From Polyangiaceae bacterium (lineage in GTDB: Bacteria > Myxococcota_A > Polyangia > Polyangiales > Polyangiaceae), in the NCBI GenBank assembly GCA_013361525.1, contig JABFXY010000048.1:1-55960 (forward strand): a stretch of 55,960 bases of DNA, read 5' to 3'. The notes under the pieces were generated by a model that was given only the letters and a program-made list of their open reading frames with translations, made no database searches and was not told where the DNA came from. The translations under genes and the position numbers were made by a program. Positions 17,349 through 26,534 of this stretch are shown here, in pieces (the first letter of the stretch is position 1; every line of letters starts with the position of its first letter).

Positions 17349-17911
17349 GACTGATGTCCTCGTTGGTTCGGTTGCGCGGCAGCAGAGCAGCACCCACCGC
17401 GGCGGTCCCCACTAGCGGCAAGCGTGCCGCGCGGAAACACGCGCGGGCGAAGCCCCGCGCCAGCGAAACATGCGACTGTCGTTTCTTTGGATCCCGACCG
17501 GAAGGTCGGGACATCAACACTCCGACCGGAGGTCGGAAGATCAACACTCCGACCGAGGTCGGAACATCAATAAACTCAACTAGTTGACGCCCCGCCAGCC
17601 GGTTCGTCTTCGCAGATGGGCCGAACCTAATCACCCGCCCCCATGCCCGTCAATGCGACCGGCATGAAACGTGAATTCCGACAGCGACAACCCCGCCACA
17701 GGAGGCTGTCGTTCGAGCGAGGCGCCGCTCCTCGCTGTGCGCATCCGCCCGAGCAACCGGCGGCGATCGCGACGCGATGATCGCTCCGCTCACGGGTGAG
17801 GCGCATTGTCGCAGCCCCGATCGTTGCGACGTTCGGAGGCGATGCGTCGGCGCCTCGGGGCGCGCGGCGCGCTAGCATCGGATAGCGAAACCCGAACGGA
17901 CCGAGCGAGGC
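17349..17911. other. intergenic region between dnaK and the histidine kinase gene
   Basis: These 563 bp separate divergent genes and hold no supported gene. From the dnaK side they contain a GC hairpin (GCGCGGGC-GAA-GCCCCGCGC, 17441-17460), then the three tandem palindromes at 17492-17563. About 340 bp of unremarkable GC-rich sequence follow before the histidine kinase start. Confidence 0.6.
17492..17563. promoter_or_regulatory. three tandem palindromes upstream of dnaK
   Basis: Three inverted repeats: TCCCGACC-GGAA-GGTCGGGA (17492-17511), TCCGACC-GGA-GGTCGGA (17521-17537) and TCCGACC-GA-GGTCGGA (17548-17563). They are spaced 29 and 27 nt apart and separated by a conserved (A/G)ATCAACAC linker. 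The centre shrinks from 4 to 3 to 2 nt. They lie about 145-215 bp upstream of the dnaK start. Regular spacing and shared half-sites suggest binding sites for a dimeric regulator; an RNA role is also possible. Confidence 0.65.
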
Positions 17912-18994
17912 ATGAAGACGCCGAACCTCTCCGCAGAACAATCTCGTCTCGTCGTCGAGCACTCGCCTTCGTTGATTTGGCGATCCGACGCGCACGGCAG
18001 CGTGGACTTCGTGAACGACGCGCTGCTCGAGTTCACGGGCAGACCGCTCGCGCGCGAGCTCTGCGGCGACGGCCTCTGGTCGACGCTGGACGGAGGCGTC
18101 GACGATCAGGATCGAACCCTCTTGCAACAACATCTCGAGCGACGCGAAGCCTTCGATCTCGTCGTTCGGATGCGTCGCTACGACGGCCTTTACCGCTACG
18201 TCTCGATGCACGTCGCCCCGTTCACGAACGACGACGGCTCGTTCGGCGGGTTCGTCGCGACGTGTGTCGACATCGACGAGCGCAGGCGCGCCGACGAGCA
18301 GAAGACGGCGTTCCTCGAGATGCTCGCCCACGAGCTGAGGACGCCGCTGACGCCGATGCACGGGTACATCCAGCACCTCGAGCGCCGGATCAGCCGCGGC
18401 GAGCCGGTGTTCATCGAGATGGTGCAGAAGCTCGCGCGGCAGCTCGATCGGGTCGAGGCGTTGGTCGAGCACCTCAGCGACGCAGCCCGTATCAACGCCG
18501 GCAAAGAGATCGGCATCGCGATGGGCGAAGTGGATCTCACCGAGGTCGTGCGCGAGCTGGTGTCGAGACACGGTCACACGAACGAGATCACCCGCCGCAC
18601 CGAGCTCGTTCTCGAAGCGCCGGACGGCGAACGCATCGTGAACGCGGACGCCACGCGGATCCGCCAGCTGTTCCGTCACATCATCACGAACGCGATCAAG
18701 TTCAGCCCGCGCGGGGGCACCATCAAGGTCCAGGTCGAGAGCTCGCCGTTCGAGCACGTCATCAGCGTTCGCGACATGGGGATCGGCATCCCCGACTCCG
18801 ACCTCGAGGACGTCACCCGCGCGTACTACCGCGCGAAGAACGCTTCGCCCGAGAACTACCCCGGCATCGGGCTGGGGCTCGCGATCGCCCGAGAGATCGC
18901 CGAAGCACACGGTGGAAGCCTGCGCGTGCAGAGCGCGCTCGGCCAAGGCACCGAAGTCACCGTCCGTCTTCCCGCAGCGAGGGCCGAAGCATGA
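17912..18994 (+). CDS. PAS-domain sensor histidine kinase
   Basis: A 360-residue soluble kinase without membrane segments. Residues 8-125 form a PAS/PAC domain (IWRSDAHGSVDFVNDALLEF; FVATCVDIDERR). The H-box LAHELRTPL has phospho-acceptor His140. The HATPase_c domain follows, with N-box HIITNAIKFS, G1 RDMGIGIP and G2 GIGLGLAIAREI. All catalytic boxes look intact. The stop overlaps the start of the response regulator gene (ATGA), indicating a coupled two-component pair. The PAS ligand is unknown. Confidence 0.95.
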   Translation: MKTPNLSAEQSRLVVEHSPSLIWRSDAHGSVDFVNDALLEFTGRPLARELCGDGLWSTLDGGVDDQDRTLLQQHLERREAFDLVVRMRRYDGLYRYVSMHVAPFTNDDGSFGGFVATCVDIDERRRADEQKTAFLEMLAHELRTPLTPMHGYIQHLERRISRGEPVFIEMVQKLARQLDRVEALVEHLSDAARINAGKEIGIAMGEVDLTEVVRELVSRHGHTNEITRRTELVLEAPDGERIVNADATRIRQLFRHIITNAIKFSPRGGTIKVQVESSPFEHVISVRDMGIGIPDSDLEDVTRAYYRAKNASPENYPGIGLGLAIAREIAEAHGGSLRVQSALGQGTEVTVRLPAARAEA

Positions 18995-19350
18995 GCGTCA
19001 TCCTCATCGCAGACGACGATCAAGACGTCCTCGACTGCCTCCAAATGGTCCTCGGCGAGAGCCACGAGATCATCGGCGTCACGAACGGAGAAGAAGCGGT
19101 CGCGCAAGCCAAAGCGCGTCCCTTCGACCTCATCGTGCTGGACTTGATGATGCCGCTGTTGAGCGGTGGAGAGGTCGTTCGCCAGCTTCGAGCCGAAGGT
19201 GTCCGCGCACCGATCATGATCGCGTCGGCCGCGGACGATCTTCATCGGCGCGCGATGGAGCTCGACGTCGCCGCCCACATCACGAAGCCCTACGACTTCG
19301 CCGACTTCGAGCGGAAGATCGTTCAGATCCTCGCGCGATCGACGCTCTGA
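18991..19350 (+). CDS. single-domain response regulator
   Basis: A 119-residue CheY-like receiver. The acidic pocket is ADDD (7-10), the phospho-acceptor is Asp51 (VLDLMMP), the switch Ser79 is in IASA, and Lys99 is in ITKPYD. There is no output domain, so it signals through protein contacts or phosphotransfer. Its ATG overlaps the TGA of the histidine kinase gene by 4 bp, so they are almost certainly cognate. Confidence 0.95.
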   Translation: MSVILIADDDQDVLDCLQMVLGESHEIIGVTNGEEAVAQAKARPFDLIVLDLMMPLLSGGEVVRQLRAEGVRAPIMIASAADDLHRRAMELDVAAHITKPYDFADFERKIVQILARSTL

Positions 19351-19367
19351 GAGTGCCGATCGCGCCG

Positions 19368-19399
19368 GGCCAAATCACTCGGGCACGGCCAAATCACTC
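19368..19399 (-). repeat. short tandem duplication across a stop codon
   Basis: GGCCAAATCACTC occurs at 19368-19380 and 19387-19399, a 19-nt period. The stop codon of the minus-strand lipoprotein gene lies in the right copy, and the left copy carries the same TGA context downstream. This looks like a small slippage duplication. Confidence 0.6.
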
Positions 19400-20710
19400 A
19401 GGGACCGGATTGGTGCCGACCGTCGTGCCGGCTTTCGCCGTCCACAGGAAGTTGTCGATGAGCGTCGACGAGTCGAGCGAGCCGTCGCCCGAGTCGTGAA
19501 CCGCGAAGCGCAGGTGCACTTCTTCGTTGCCGCCGACGGGGGCGGTCGTTCGCAGCCAGCTCGTGCCACCGTGGTCTTCACCTGCGGTGTCGAAGCCGAA
19601 CCCGGTGCCGATGAGCTCGATGTTGCCCATGTTGCAGTCGAAGATCTTGCCACCTGCGACGCAGGCGTTGGGCGGGTTGCCCTCGCAGCCGCACACCTGC
19701 AGCATCGAGTTGTTGACGCTGACGGGGTTGCCGTCCTGGTCGAACGAGATGTTCCCGTCGGTCTGTCCGGCCGGGAACGGCTCGAGGATCGCGATGAAGA
19801 AGTCGTTGTACGTACTGCAGACGTAGCCGGGCCACTCGTAGGTGTAGAAGTCGAAGTCGAACGAGAAGCCGCGCGCATTCGAAGGCGTGCGTAGAACGAT
19901 CTCGACGGCGGCAGCGTCGTGCACTTCGCCCGTCACGTCGCCGGGGCACGCGGGCGACTCCTTCGGGAAGCCTTCGGCGAAACCGCCCTGGAAGCCTTTG
20001 TCGAAGCCGCCGACGTCGTGGTAGCCCGGGTCGCTGGGCCGGCGTGCCGAGCCGCTCGAGAGGGCGAGCATACGCGTACCTTGGCGGACGCTGACGTTCG
20101 GACCGAAGTCGTCGACGAAGCCGTGACCGAGGTGATAGCGCTGCGCGACCGTCGGATCGGCGGGCGGATCACCGCCGTCGGCCATGACCCATTTGGCGCT
20201 TACGACGCCCCAGTCGTTCAACCCCGATGAGAGCTTGCAGAGCTCGATGGCGCGCGCTGCCGCGATGGGATCCATCTCGTCGACGACGATGCCGTCGTCG
20301 CACGGAGGAGGAAGCGCCTCGTCGATCACGCCGTCGCAGTTCTCGTCGTACGGCGCGTCGCCTTCTTCCGTCTGGACCTCGATCGCGTTCGGATTGCGAT
20401 TCGGATCGCAGTCCTCGCAGTCGCCGTCGTTCTCCGTGAAGCCGTCGCCGTCGATGTCGTCGTCGAGCTCGCCCGGCGTGCAAATGATGCCGCCGCCTTC
20501 ACCGTTGAAACCGCCGACAGCGAAGCCGGCGCCTTCGCCACCGCTCCCCGGCGCGCCACCTTGCGCCGAGCCGCCGCCACCGGTCGCTGCACCGCCTTGG
20601 GCGGATGTGCCGCCCGTCGCGGTGTCGCCGCCGGCGTTATCGTCAGATCCCGCTTTGCAGGCGCTGAGAAGGAGCAGAACCAAGCCCAGACCGAGACGGT
20701 GCTGATTCAT
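19394..20710 (-). CDS. surface lipoprotein with MopE-type metal-binding motif and choice-of-anchor-L-like domain
   Basis: The protein has 438 residues. It begins MNQHRLGLGLVLLLLSAC, a clear lipobox (LSAC). A Gly/Ala/Ser/Thr-rich linker follows to about residue 75. Then comes a calcium-type repeat DIDGDGFTENDGDCEDCDPN with PNAIE, as in MopE-like putative metal-binding motifs. The C-terminal ~290 residues resemble choice-of-anchor L domains: RQGTRMLALSSG, FSFDFDFYTYEWPGY, YNDFFIAILEP, and the closing TLIDNFLWTA. This class is exported and probably adhesive or matrix-associated. It is convergent with the response regulator gene. Confidence 0.85.
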   Translation of the reverse strand: MNQHRLGLGLVLLLLSACKAGSDDNAGGDTATGGTSAQGGAATGGGGSAQGGAPGSGGEGAGFAVGGFNGEGGGIICTPGELDDDIDGDGFTENDGDCEDCDPNRNPNAIEVQTEEGDAPYDENCDGVIDEALPPPCDDGIVVDEMDPIAAARAIELCKLSSGLNDWGVVSAKWVMADGGDPPADPTVAQRYHLGHGFVDDFGPNVSVRQGTRMLALSSGSARRPSDPGYHDVGGFDKGFQGGFAEGFPKESPACPGDVTGEVHDAAAVEIVLRTPSNARGFSFDFDFYTYEWPGYVCSTYNDFFIAILEPFPAGQTDGNISFDQDGNPVSVNNSMLQVCGCEGNPPNACVAGGKIFDCNMGNIELIGTGFGFDTAGEDHGGTSWLRTTAPVGGNEEVHLRFAVHDSGDGSLDSSTLIDNFLWTAKAGTTVGTNPVPE

Positions 20711-20797
20711 TGCTGCGATCCTTTCGGATGGTGCGGCTCAAGCGAAGTCGCTTCGCCGGTCGCGAAGCCCCGATAGCATTAGCGATTAGCGCAGTTA

Positions 20798-21337
20798 TCA
20801 GGAAGTGAAATCTGCCTGAACGTGCTCGCGAAATGCCGTACCGAGATCCGCCCACCATAGCCCCATGGTTCGGATGAACGCCGGAACCTCCATCCCATGA
20901 CGCGCCGGGTGATCGGGGCGAATGTGACTCCAACCGCGGTGGACGACGGTGACGAGCGTTCCTTTCGCGGCAGGCTCGAACGTCACCTCGACCTCGGTCT
21001 TCTCCGAAGGCGCAAATGCCACGGAGCGCCATTCGAAGACCAAGCGCGAGGGCGGACACCAAACTGTCACACGACCCGTCTCGACGACGCGCCGCGACGA
21101 TTCATCGGCCGCCTGGCTGCCTGCGTCGTCCTCGAACGCCTCGAACAGCCTTCCCCCCAAGCGGGGCTCGAGGACGAGCACACTGCGACGCGCGCCGGCG
21201 ACGCGGTACCGGAGACCACGCCTCCACCATTGGTCGATCTCCTCGGTGAAGATGCGAAAGGCGTCGGCTTGATCGACCGCGACGGTCACCGACATCTTCG
21301 CTTGATCCCCAACCATGGGCGCGCCCTTTTGGGTCAT
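20798..21337 (-). CDS. SRPBCC/AHSA1-family protein
   Basis: A 179-residue START-like (Bet v1 fold) protein. Recognisable features are the first-strand region MSVTVAVDQADAFRIFTEEIDQWW, GGRLFEAFEDD, WCPPSRLVFEWR and the C-terminal helix with MGLWWADLGTAF. These proteins bind hydrophobic ligands or act on co-chaperone-like partners. The ATG overlaps the stop of the ArsR gene (ATGA at 21334-21337). The ArsR-SRPBCC pair is a common operon, so the regulator probably controls this gene. Confidence 0.9.
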   Translation of the reverse strand: MTQKGAPMVGDQAKMSVTVAVDQADAFRIFTEEIDQWWRRGLRYRVAGARRSVLVLEPRLGGRLFEAFEDDAGSQAADESSRRVVETGRVTVWCPPSRLVFEWRSVAFAPSEKTEVEVTFEPAAKGTLVTVVHRGWSHIRPDHPARHGMEVPAFIRTMGLWWADLGTAFREHVQADFTS

Positions 21338-21678
21338 GATCGCCTCCGAGCGCGCGCTTCCGCGTGCGCTTTGAACGCATCGAGCTGATCCGCCCAAAAC
21401 GACTCGACCTCGTCGAGCCACGTCCGGAGCTCCGAGAAGGGTTTGCGGCGGAGGCGATAGATCCGGACGCGCGCGTCGTCGTCGAGCGCCTCCTCCTCCA
21501 CGAGGCCGGCCTTGCGCAGCACGCGGAGGTGACGGCTCATCGCGGGGCGGCTCATCGAGAGCGCGTCGGCGACGTCGCTCGCGCGCCGCGGCTCGTCGCG
21601 AAGCAGCGCGACAACCGCGCGGCGGGTCGGATCCGCGAGCGCCGCGAACGTGTCGTCGAGGCGGGCCGCGCGGGTCAT
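21334..21678 (-). CDS. ArsR-family transcriptional regulator
   Basis: A 114-residue winged helix-turn-helix protein. The pattern LADPTRRAVVALL, then ASDVADALSMSRPAMSRHLRVLRKAGLVEEE, fits ArsR/SmtB. The metal-binding ELCVCDL motif is absent, placing it in the non-metal group usually paired with SRPBCC proteins. It is expected to repress its own operon. It sits 27 bp downstream of the VOC gene and overlaps the SRPBCC gene by 4 bp. Confidence 0.92.
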   Translation of the reverse strand: MTRAARLDDTFAALADPTRRAVVALLRDEPRRASDVADALSMSRPAMSRHLRVLRKAGLVEEEALDDDARVRIYRLRRKPFSELRTWLDEVESFWADQLDAFKAHAEARARRRS

Positions 21679-21705
21679 CGCGATACGCTCTTCATCCAGG
21701 TGGCG

Positions 21706-22167
21706 TTACTTCGCACGCTCGCCTTGTTCACGCACGCGCTGCATGAACCACCAATGGTGGCCCTCGGGATCGACCGCTTCGTACGACCGGTCGGCCCAAT
21801 ATTCGTCACCGTAGTCTTTCGTCGCCGGCTCCACGACGATCGTCGCGCCCTTGTCGCGCGCGTGGCGACAGTGAGCATCCGCGTCGTCGACGATGATGCA
21901 GAGCGATTGGGTGTTGGCGCCGCCGACCGAACGCGGTGACACACAGAACGAGCGATCGCGCTCTTCGGCCTTTCGTCCGGTGCTGCCGACCATGATGAGG
22001 CCGTCGCCGTACACGAGCTCCGAATGCACGATGAGGCCGCCGTCTCCTTCGACCTTGAGACGAACCTCGAACCCGAATGCGGCGCACAGCCAGTCGATGG
22101 CCTTTGCTGCATCCTCGTAAAACACCGCGCTCGAGATGCGCGGCCAACCTCTGGGTGTCGGCTTCAT
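21706..22167 (-). CDS. VOC-family (glyoxalase/bleomycin-resistance fold) protein
   Basis: A 153-residue protein with two beta-alpha-beta-beta-beta halves. ISSAVFYEDAAKAIDWLCAAFGFEV starts the first half; CIIVDDADAHCRHARDKGATIVVEP and YEAVDPEGHHWWFMQ form the second. It resembles PhnB/YcdG-like glyoxalase homologues rather than a known enzyme. ATG 22167 follows a perfect AAAGGAGG, which decides the start. It is the first gene of a VOC-ArsR-SRPBCC unit; the shared function is unknown. Confidence 0.92.
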   Translation of the reverse strand: MKPTPRGWPRISSAVFYEDAAKAIDWLCAAFGFEVRLKVEGDGGLIVHSELVYGDGLIMVGSTGRKAEERDRSFCVSPRSVGGANTQSLCIIVDDADAHCRHARDKGATIVVEPATKDYGDEYWADRSYEAVDPEGHHWWFMQRVREQGERAK

Positions 22168-22269
22168 GGTGGTGCCTCCTTTGATTGCCTTGGTCCGACA
22201 ATAGTTAACCCAAGAGGCAACCATCGTCAAACGCCCTATCGTCGGCACGGCGTGGCGTGTGATCTCGAT

Positions 22270-23448
22270 TCAAAAGACGGTGCCGTCGCTCTCGATCGCG
22301 ATGGGCGGGCCGCCACCCGGCCGTCGATCCGCCGCGATGCGACGACCGGCGAGCCACGTCGCCGCCTCGAGGAAGCCTGCGAGCGCAACGGGGTCGCCGG
22401 GCGCAGCGAGGCGCGCTTGCACGCGAGGAACGATCTCGTCGAGGAGCGCAACGGTCAGCGCGCGCCACTCCACCACCAGCGTGTCGTCGACGCGGTGGGC
22501 ACGCGTTCGCTCGGCCGGATCGCGCAGCGAGATGACGCCCAGATCGATGAGCAGCCCGCCGTTGCGGTATTCCGGCAAATGGGTGAGGCCTTCGAGGCCG
22601 ACGACCTCGATTCCGCCGTCCAGCATCGGCTCGATCAACGACAACGTCAGCCACTGCGACAGCTTGTGAAACGGGACGAGGGCATCGACGCCGGCCCCCA
22701 AAGCGGGATGGGGCCACACGTCGCCGATGTTCTCGCCGCCGATCTCGAATCGGCCGGGCCAAATCGACGACAGACCGTCGAGGAGCGCCTCGAGGAGATC
22801 GGTCGCCGCGATCTTCCCGTTACGCGCCTGCCGTTTGGCCCAATCGAAGAGGTGGCCGGGACGGCCTGCCGAGCCGAAACGATCGCGATCGCTTCGGAGC
22901 GCATTGGCGAGCTCCGTCAGGATGTGGGCCCGCCCTTCGAGCCCGACGATGGGGTTATCGTCCCGTACTTGCAGCGCGCGCCCGAGGGAATCCTCGTCGA
23001 GCGCGGCGAGGCCACCTGCGTCGGTACGAAGGCTCTCGCCGTCCGCGGCGAACGCGCCCGCCATGAACATTCGAAAGCTGGCGACCGCGAGACCTTCGCT
23101 TCGCGCGAGCTGCGCGTCGTCGTCGCGATAACGCCACCGCGGCCCCGCGCCCGCATCGAGGAGCACACTCGGCACGACGAGATCGATCTTCACGCGGGCG
23201 CGCTCTTCGGCGTCCGTCGGAAGGCGACGCTCGAGCTCCTCCGTCCGCCGTCGACCGCCGGTGTCGAAGTGGCGCATGCGGCCGTGAAGGGCGCGGCGCG
23301 ACGGGCACTCGCACATCGACGCGGCGACGTAGTCGACGACGCCGTCGACGGCATCGTCGACGATCTCGAAATGCGCCGAGTCGCCGCGTCGAGCACGGGC
23401 GAGCAGAGCCCCGCAGCTAGCTCGCGTCGTGTCCGTTCTGCGGAGCAT
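22270..23448 (-). CDS. DUF1688 / URC4-type uracil catabolism protein
   Basis: A protein of about 392 residues matching the DUF1688 family, which includes fungal URC4/Urg3 of the reductive-independent uracil catabolism (URC) pathway. Matching stretches are HGRMRHFDTGG, RVKIDLVVPSVLLDAGAGPRWRY, FSMFMAG-like FRMFMAGAF, and LIEPMLDGG followed by EVVGLEGLTHLPEYRNGGLLIDLG. The start is uncertain: ATG 23448 gives a family-typical N-terminus, while ATG 23487 and 23568 remain open. A uracil phosphoribosyltransferase gene, the enzyme expected to feed this pathway, lies 1.7 kb away on the other strand. Confidence 0.85.
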   Translation of the reverse strand: MLRRTDTTRASCGALLARARRGDSAHFEIVDDAVDGVVDYVAASMCECPSRRALHGRMRHFDTGGRRRTEELERRLPTDAEERARVKIDLVVPSVLLDAGAGPRWRYRDDDAQLARSEGLAVASFRMFMAGAFAADGESLRTDAGGLAALDEDSLGRALQVRDDNPIVGLEGRAHILTELANALRSDRDRFGSAGRPGHLFDWAKRQARNGKIAATDLLEALLDGLSSIWPGRFEIGGENIGDVWPHPALGAGVDALVPFHKLSQWLTLSLIEPMLDGGIEVVGLEGLTHLPEYRNGGLLIDLGVISLRDPAERTRAHRVDDTLVVEWRALTVALLDEIVPRVQARLAAPGDPVALAGFLEAATWLAGRRIAADRRPGGGPPIAIESDGTVF

Positions 23449-23715
23449 CGAAACGTCGGTGCGCGTGCCCGAGATGGTGCGCGGCATGGCGGCGTCGCGC
23501 CCGGATTTGGAGCTCGGCGGGGCGGCGCTCCCTCCTGGTACGGCTATCGAGCCCGACGTTCGTGTCATCGAAGGTTCGCGGCGAGCATACGCGACGTGGT
23601 CCGCTTTAAGCCGATACACACGCGACGTACGCAGCAAGCCGCCTTCCAGTTTCGGTCCGACGCACAAACGCCACAGCTTCCTTCGTTGGCACAACCGTGG
23701 CAGGCCTCGTCGCAT
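23449..23715. promoter_or_regulatory. divergent promoter region (DUF1688 / PFK)
   Basis: About 150-270 bp between divergent starts, depending on the DUF1688 start used. AT content rises near 23575-23700. I cannot assign promoter boxes or an operator with confidence. Confidence 0.3.
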
Positions 23716-25017
<1,302 letters not shown>

Positions 25018-25120
25018 CGGTGGCGCGTCGGTCGCTCGGCCCTTTGGCGCGAGTGTGAGCTCCGGGTTCGTTGTTTTCGGGTCGACCCAGCTGGGCGCTG
25101 GGTCTAAGACCGCCGGCGCC

Positions 25121-25753
25121 ATGGCAGCCTCCGTCGTCGTCGTCGATCATCCGCTCGTCAAACACAAGCTGACGCTCATGCGTCGTACCGACACGAGCAC
25201 GGCCAACTTCCGGCGATTGCTCGCGGAGATTTCGCTGCTGCTCGGCTACGAGGCGACGCGCGATCTCAAGCTGCGCGACGAGCCCATCGAGACGCCGGTC
25301 GCACCGATGGTCGGCGCCGCGCTCGACGGGAAGAAGATCGTGCTCGTCGGCATCCTGCGCGCTGGCCTCGGCATCGTCGACGGCATGCTGCAGCTGATGC
25401 CCAACGCGCGCATCGGTCACGTCGGGATGTACCGCGACCCGAAGACGCTCGAGCCGGTCGAATACTTCTACAAAGTACCGACCGATCTTCAGGACCGTGA
25501 CGTCCTCGTTTGCGATCCCATGCTCGCGACGGGCAACTCCGCAGTAGCCGCCGTGTCGCGCATCAAGAAGGGCAGCCCGGCGTCGCTCAAGCTCGTCTGC
25601 CTCGTCGCCTGTCCCGAGGGCGTCGCCGCCTTCCAAAAGGGCCACCCGGACGTACCGATCGTCACCGCCGCCGTCGACGAGCGATTGAACGATCACGGGT
25701 ATATCGTTCCGGGTCTCGGTGACGCGGGGGATCGCCTCTTCGGTACGAAGTAG
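25121..25753 (+). CDS. upp: uracil phosphoribosyltransferase
   Basis: A 210-residue enzyme converting uracil and PRPP to UMP and PPi. Family features are [14 protein letters not shown] at the N-terminus, [13 protein letters not shown], the PRPP loop [10 protein letters not shown], and the C-terminal [21 protein letters not shown], which binds uracil. Length matches the family (about 208). The PPi it releases is the phosphoryl donor of the PFK encoded just upstream, which may be coincidence. With the DUF1688 gene nearby, a role in uracil catabolism as well as salvage is plausible. Confidence 0.97.
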   Translation: MAASVVVVDHPLVKHKLTLMRRTDTSTANFRRLLAEISLLLGYEATRDLKLRDEPIETPVAPMVGAALDGKKIVLVGILRAGLGIVDGMLQLMPNARIGHVGMYRDPKTLEPVEYFYKVPTDLQDRDVLVCDPMLATGNSAVAAVSRIKKGSPASLKLVCLVACPEGVAAFQKGHPDVPIVTAAVDERLNDHGYIVPGLGDAGDRLFGTK

Positions 25754-25785
25754 GCAATCCAGTCGTCGATCACCCGCGCGGCGCA

Positions 25786-26445
25786 TCAACCGCGGAATGT
25801 CACATTGATCTCGGCGTGATCGCGAGCCGTGCGGCAGCGATTCGCTGCGGCCGATGTGTCTTCGTAGCCCATTGCGATGCCGAAGAGCACTTTGACCTCC
25901 TCGGGGATACCGAGGATCTCCCGGGCGATGTCGGGGTAGAGCGACAAGCTCGCTTGCGCGCAGGTTGCGACACCTTCGCTCGTCGCGAGCAGCAGGAGGG
26001 TCTGTAGCCAGCAGCCGACGTCGAGCGCGGCCCACAGCTCGAATCGACGATCGATGCCGCAGATGACGACGTGTGGGGCGTCGAATGCAACGAAGTTCCG
26101 GAGCCACGCGCGCTGGCGAGCTTCGCTGTCATGGCGCTCGACACCCATGGCTTCGTAGAGCGCGCGACCACACGCGCGGCGGTGGCTGCCGTACGGCTCC
26201 GGGTAATCGACGGGGAACGGTACGTCCGGCCGAGGAGCTCCTTCGCGAGCCTCACGCGCGATCGCGGTGGTCAGGCGTTCGCGGACTTCACCGGATGCGA
26301 CGAACGCGCGCCACGGTTGAATGTTGCACCACGACGGCGCTCGCTGCGCGCGCTCGAAGATGCTTCGCAGCGTGTCGCGCGGAACCTCGTTGGGAAGGAA
26401 CGCACGCACGCTTCGGCGCTCGCCGATGACTTTGTCGAGATCCAC
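25786..26445 (-). CDS. nitroreductase-family protein
   Basis: A 219-residue FMN-dependent nitroreductase-fold protein. It has the N-terminal FMN-binding IGERRSVRAFLPNEVPRD, APSWCNIQPWRAFVA (the family PS-NxQPW motif), a central GCWLQTLLLLATSEG and C-terminal EVKVLFGIAMGYED. Enzymes of this fold reduce nitro groups, quinones or flavins; the substrate is not predictable. Start is a GTG at 26445. It is convergent with upp and downstream of the metalloprotease gene. Confidence 0.92.
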   Translation of the reverse strand: MDLDKVIGERRSVRAFLPNEVPRDTLRSIFERAQRAPSWCNIQPWRAFVASGEVRERLTTAIAREAREGAPRPDVPFPVDYPEPYGSHRRACGRALYEAMGVERHDSEARQRAWLRNFVAFDAPHVVICGIDRRFELWAALDVGCWLQTLLLLATSEGVATCAQASLSLYPDIAREILGIPEEVKVLFGIAMGYEDTSAAANRCRTARDHAEINVTFRG

Positions 26446-26495
26446 GGCACGCGTGTGTCACGCGAGGAGGCGCGAAGCAACCGGCGGGCGCCGGC

Positions 26496-26516
26496 GAGCA
26501 TCCCTGCGGGACGCTC
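26496..26516 (-). terminator. weak hairpin after the metalloprotease gene
   Basis: GAGC-A-TCCC-TGC-GGGA-C-GCTC forms two 4-bp stem blocks with one A/C mismatch. It lies 19 nt downstream of the minus-strand stop codon at 26535. No T-run. Confidence 0.25.
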
Positions 26517-26534
26517 GCTCGTCCTTTCTCTCCC

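Noticed and set aside
16284..17354. Long plus-strand frame antisense to dnaK
   Set aside because: Shadow of a highly conserved gene; composition is not protein-like.
17349..17480. CIRCE element for HrcA control of dnaK
   Set aside because: No TTAGCACTC-N9-GAGTGCTAA-like sequence is found upstream of dnaK.
17492..17563. Tandem palindromes as a small CRISPR array
   Set aside because: Only three units, spacing of 27-29 nt leaves no spacer-sized unique sequence, and no cas gene is present.
22024..23715. In-frame upstream extension of the phosphofructokinase gene
   Set aside because: It is antisense to the DUF1688 gene and lacks protein-like composition; the family N-terminus begins at 23716.
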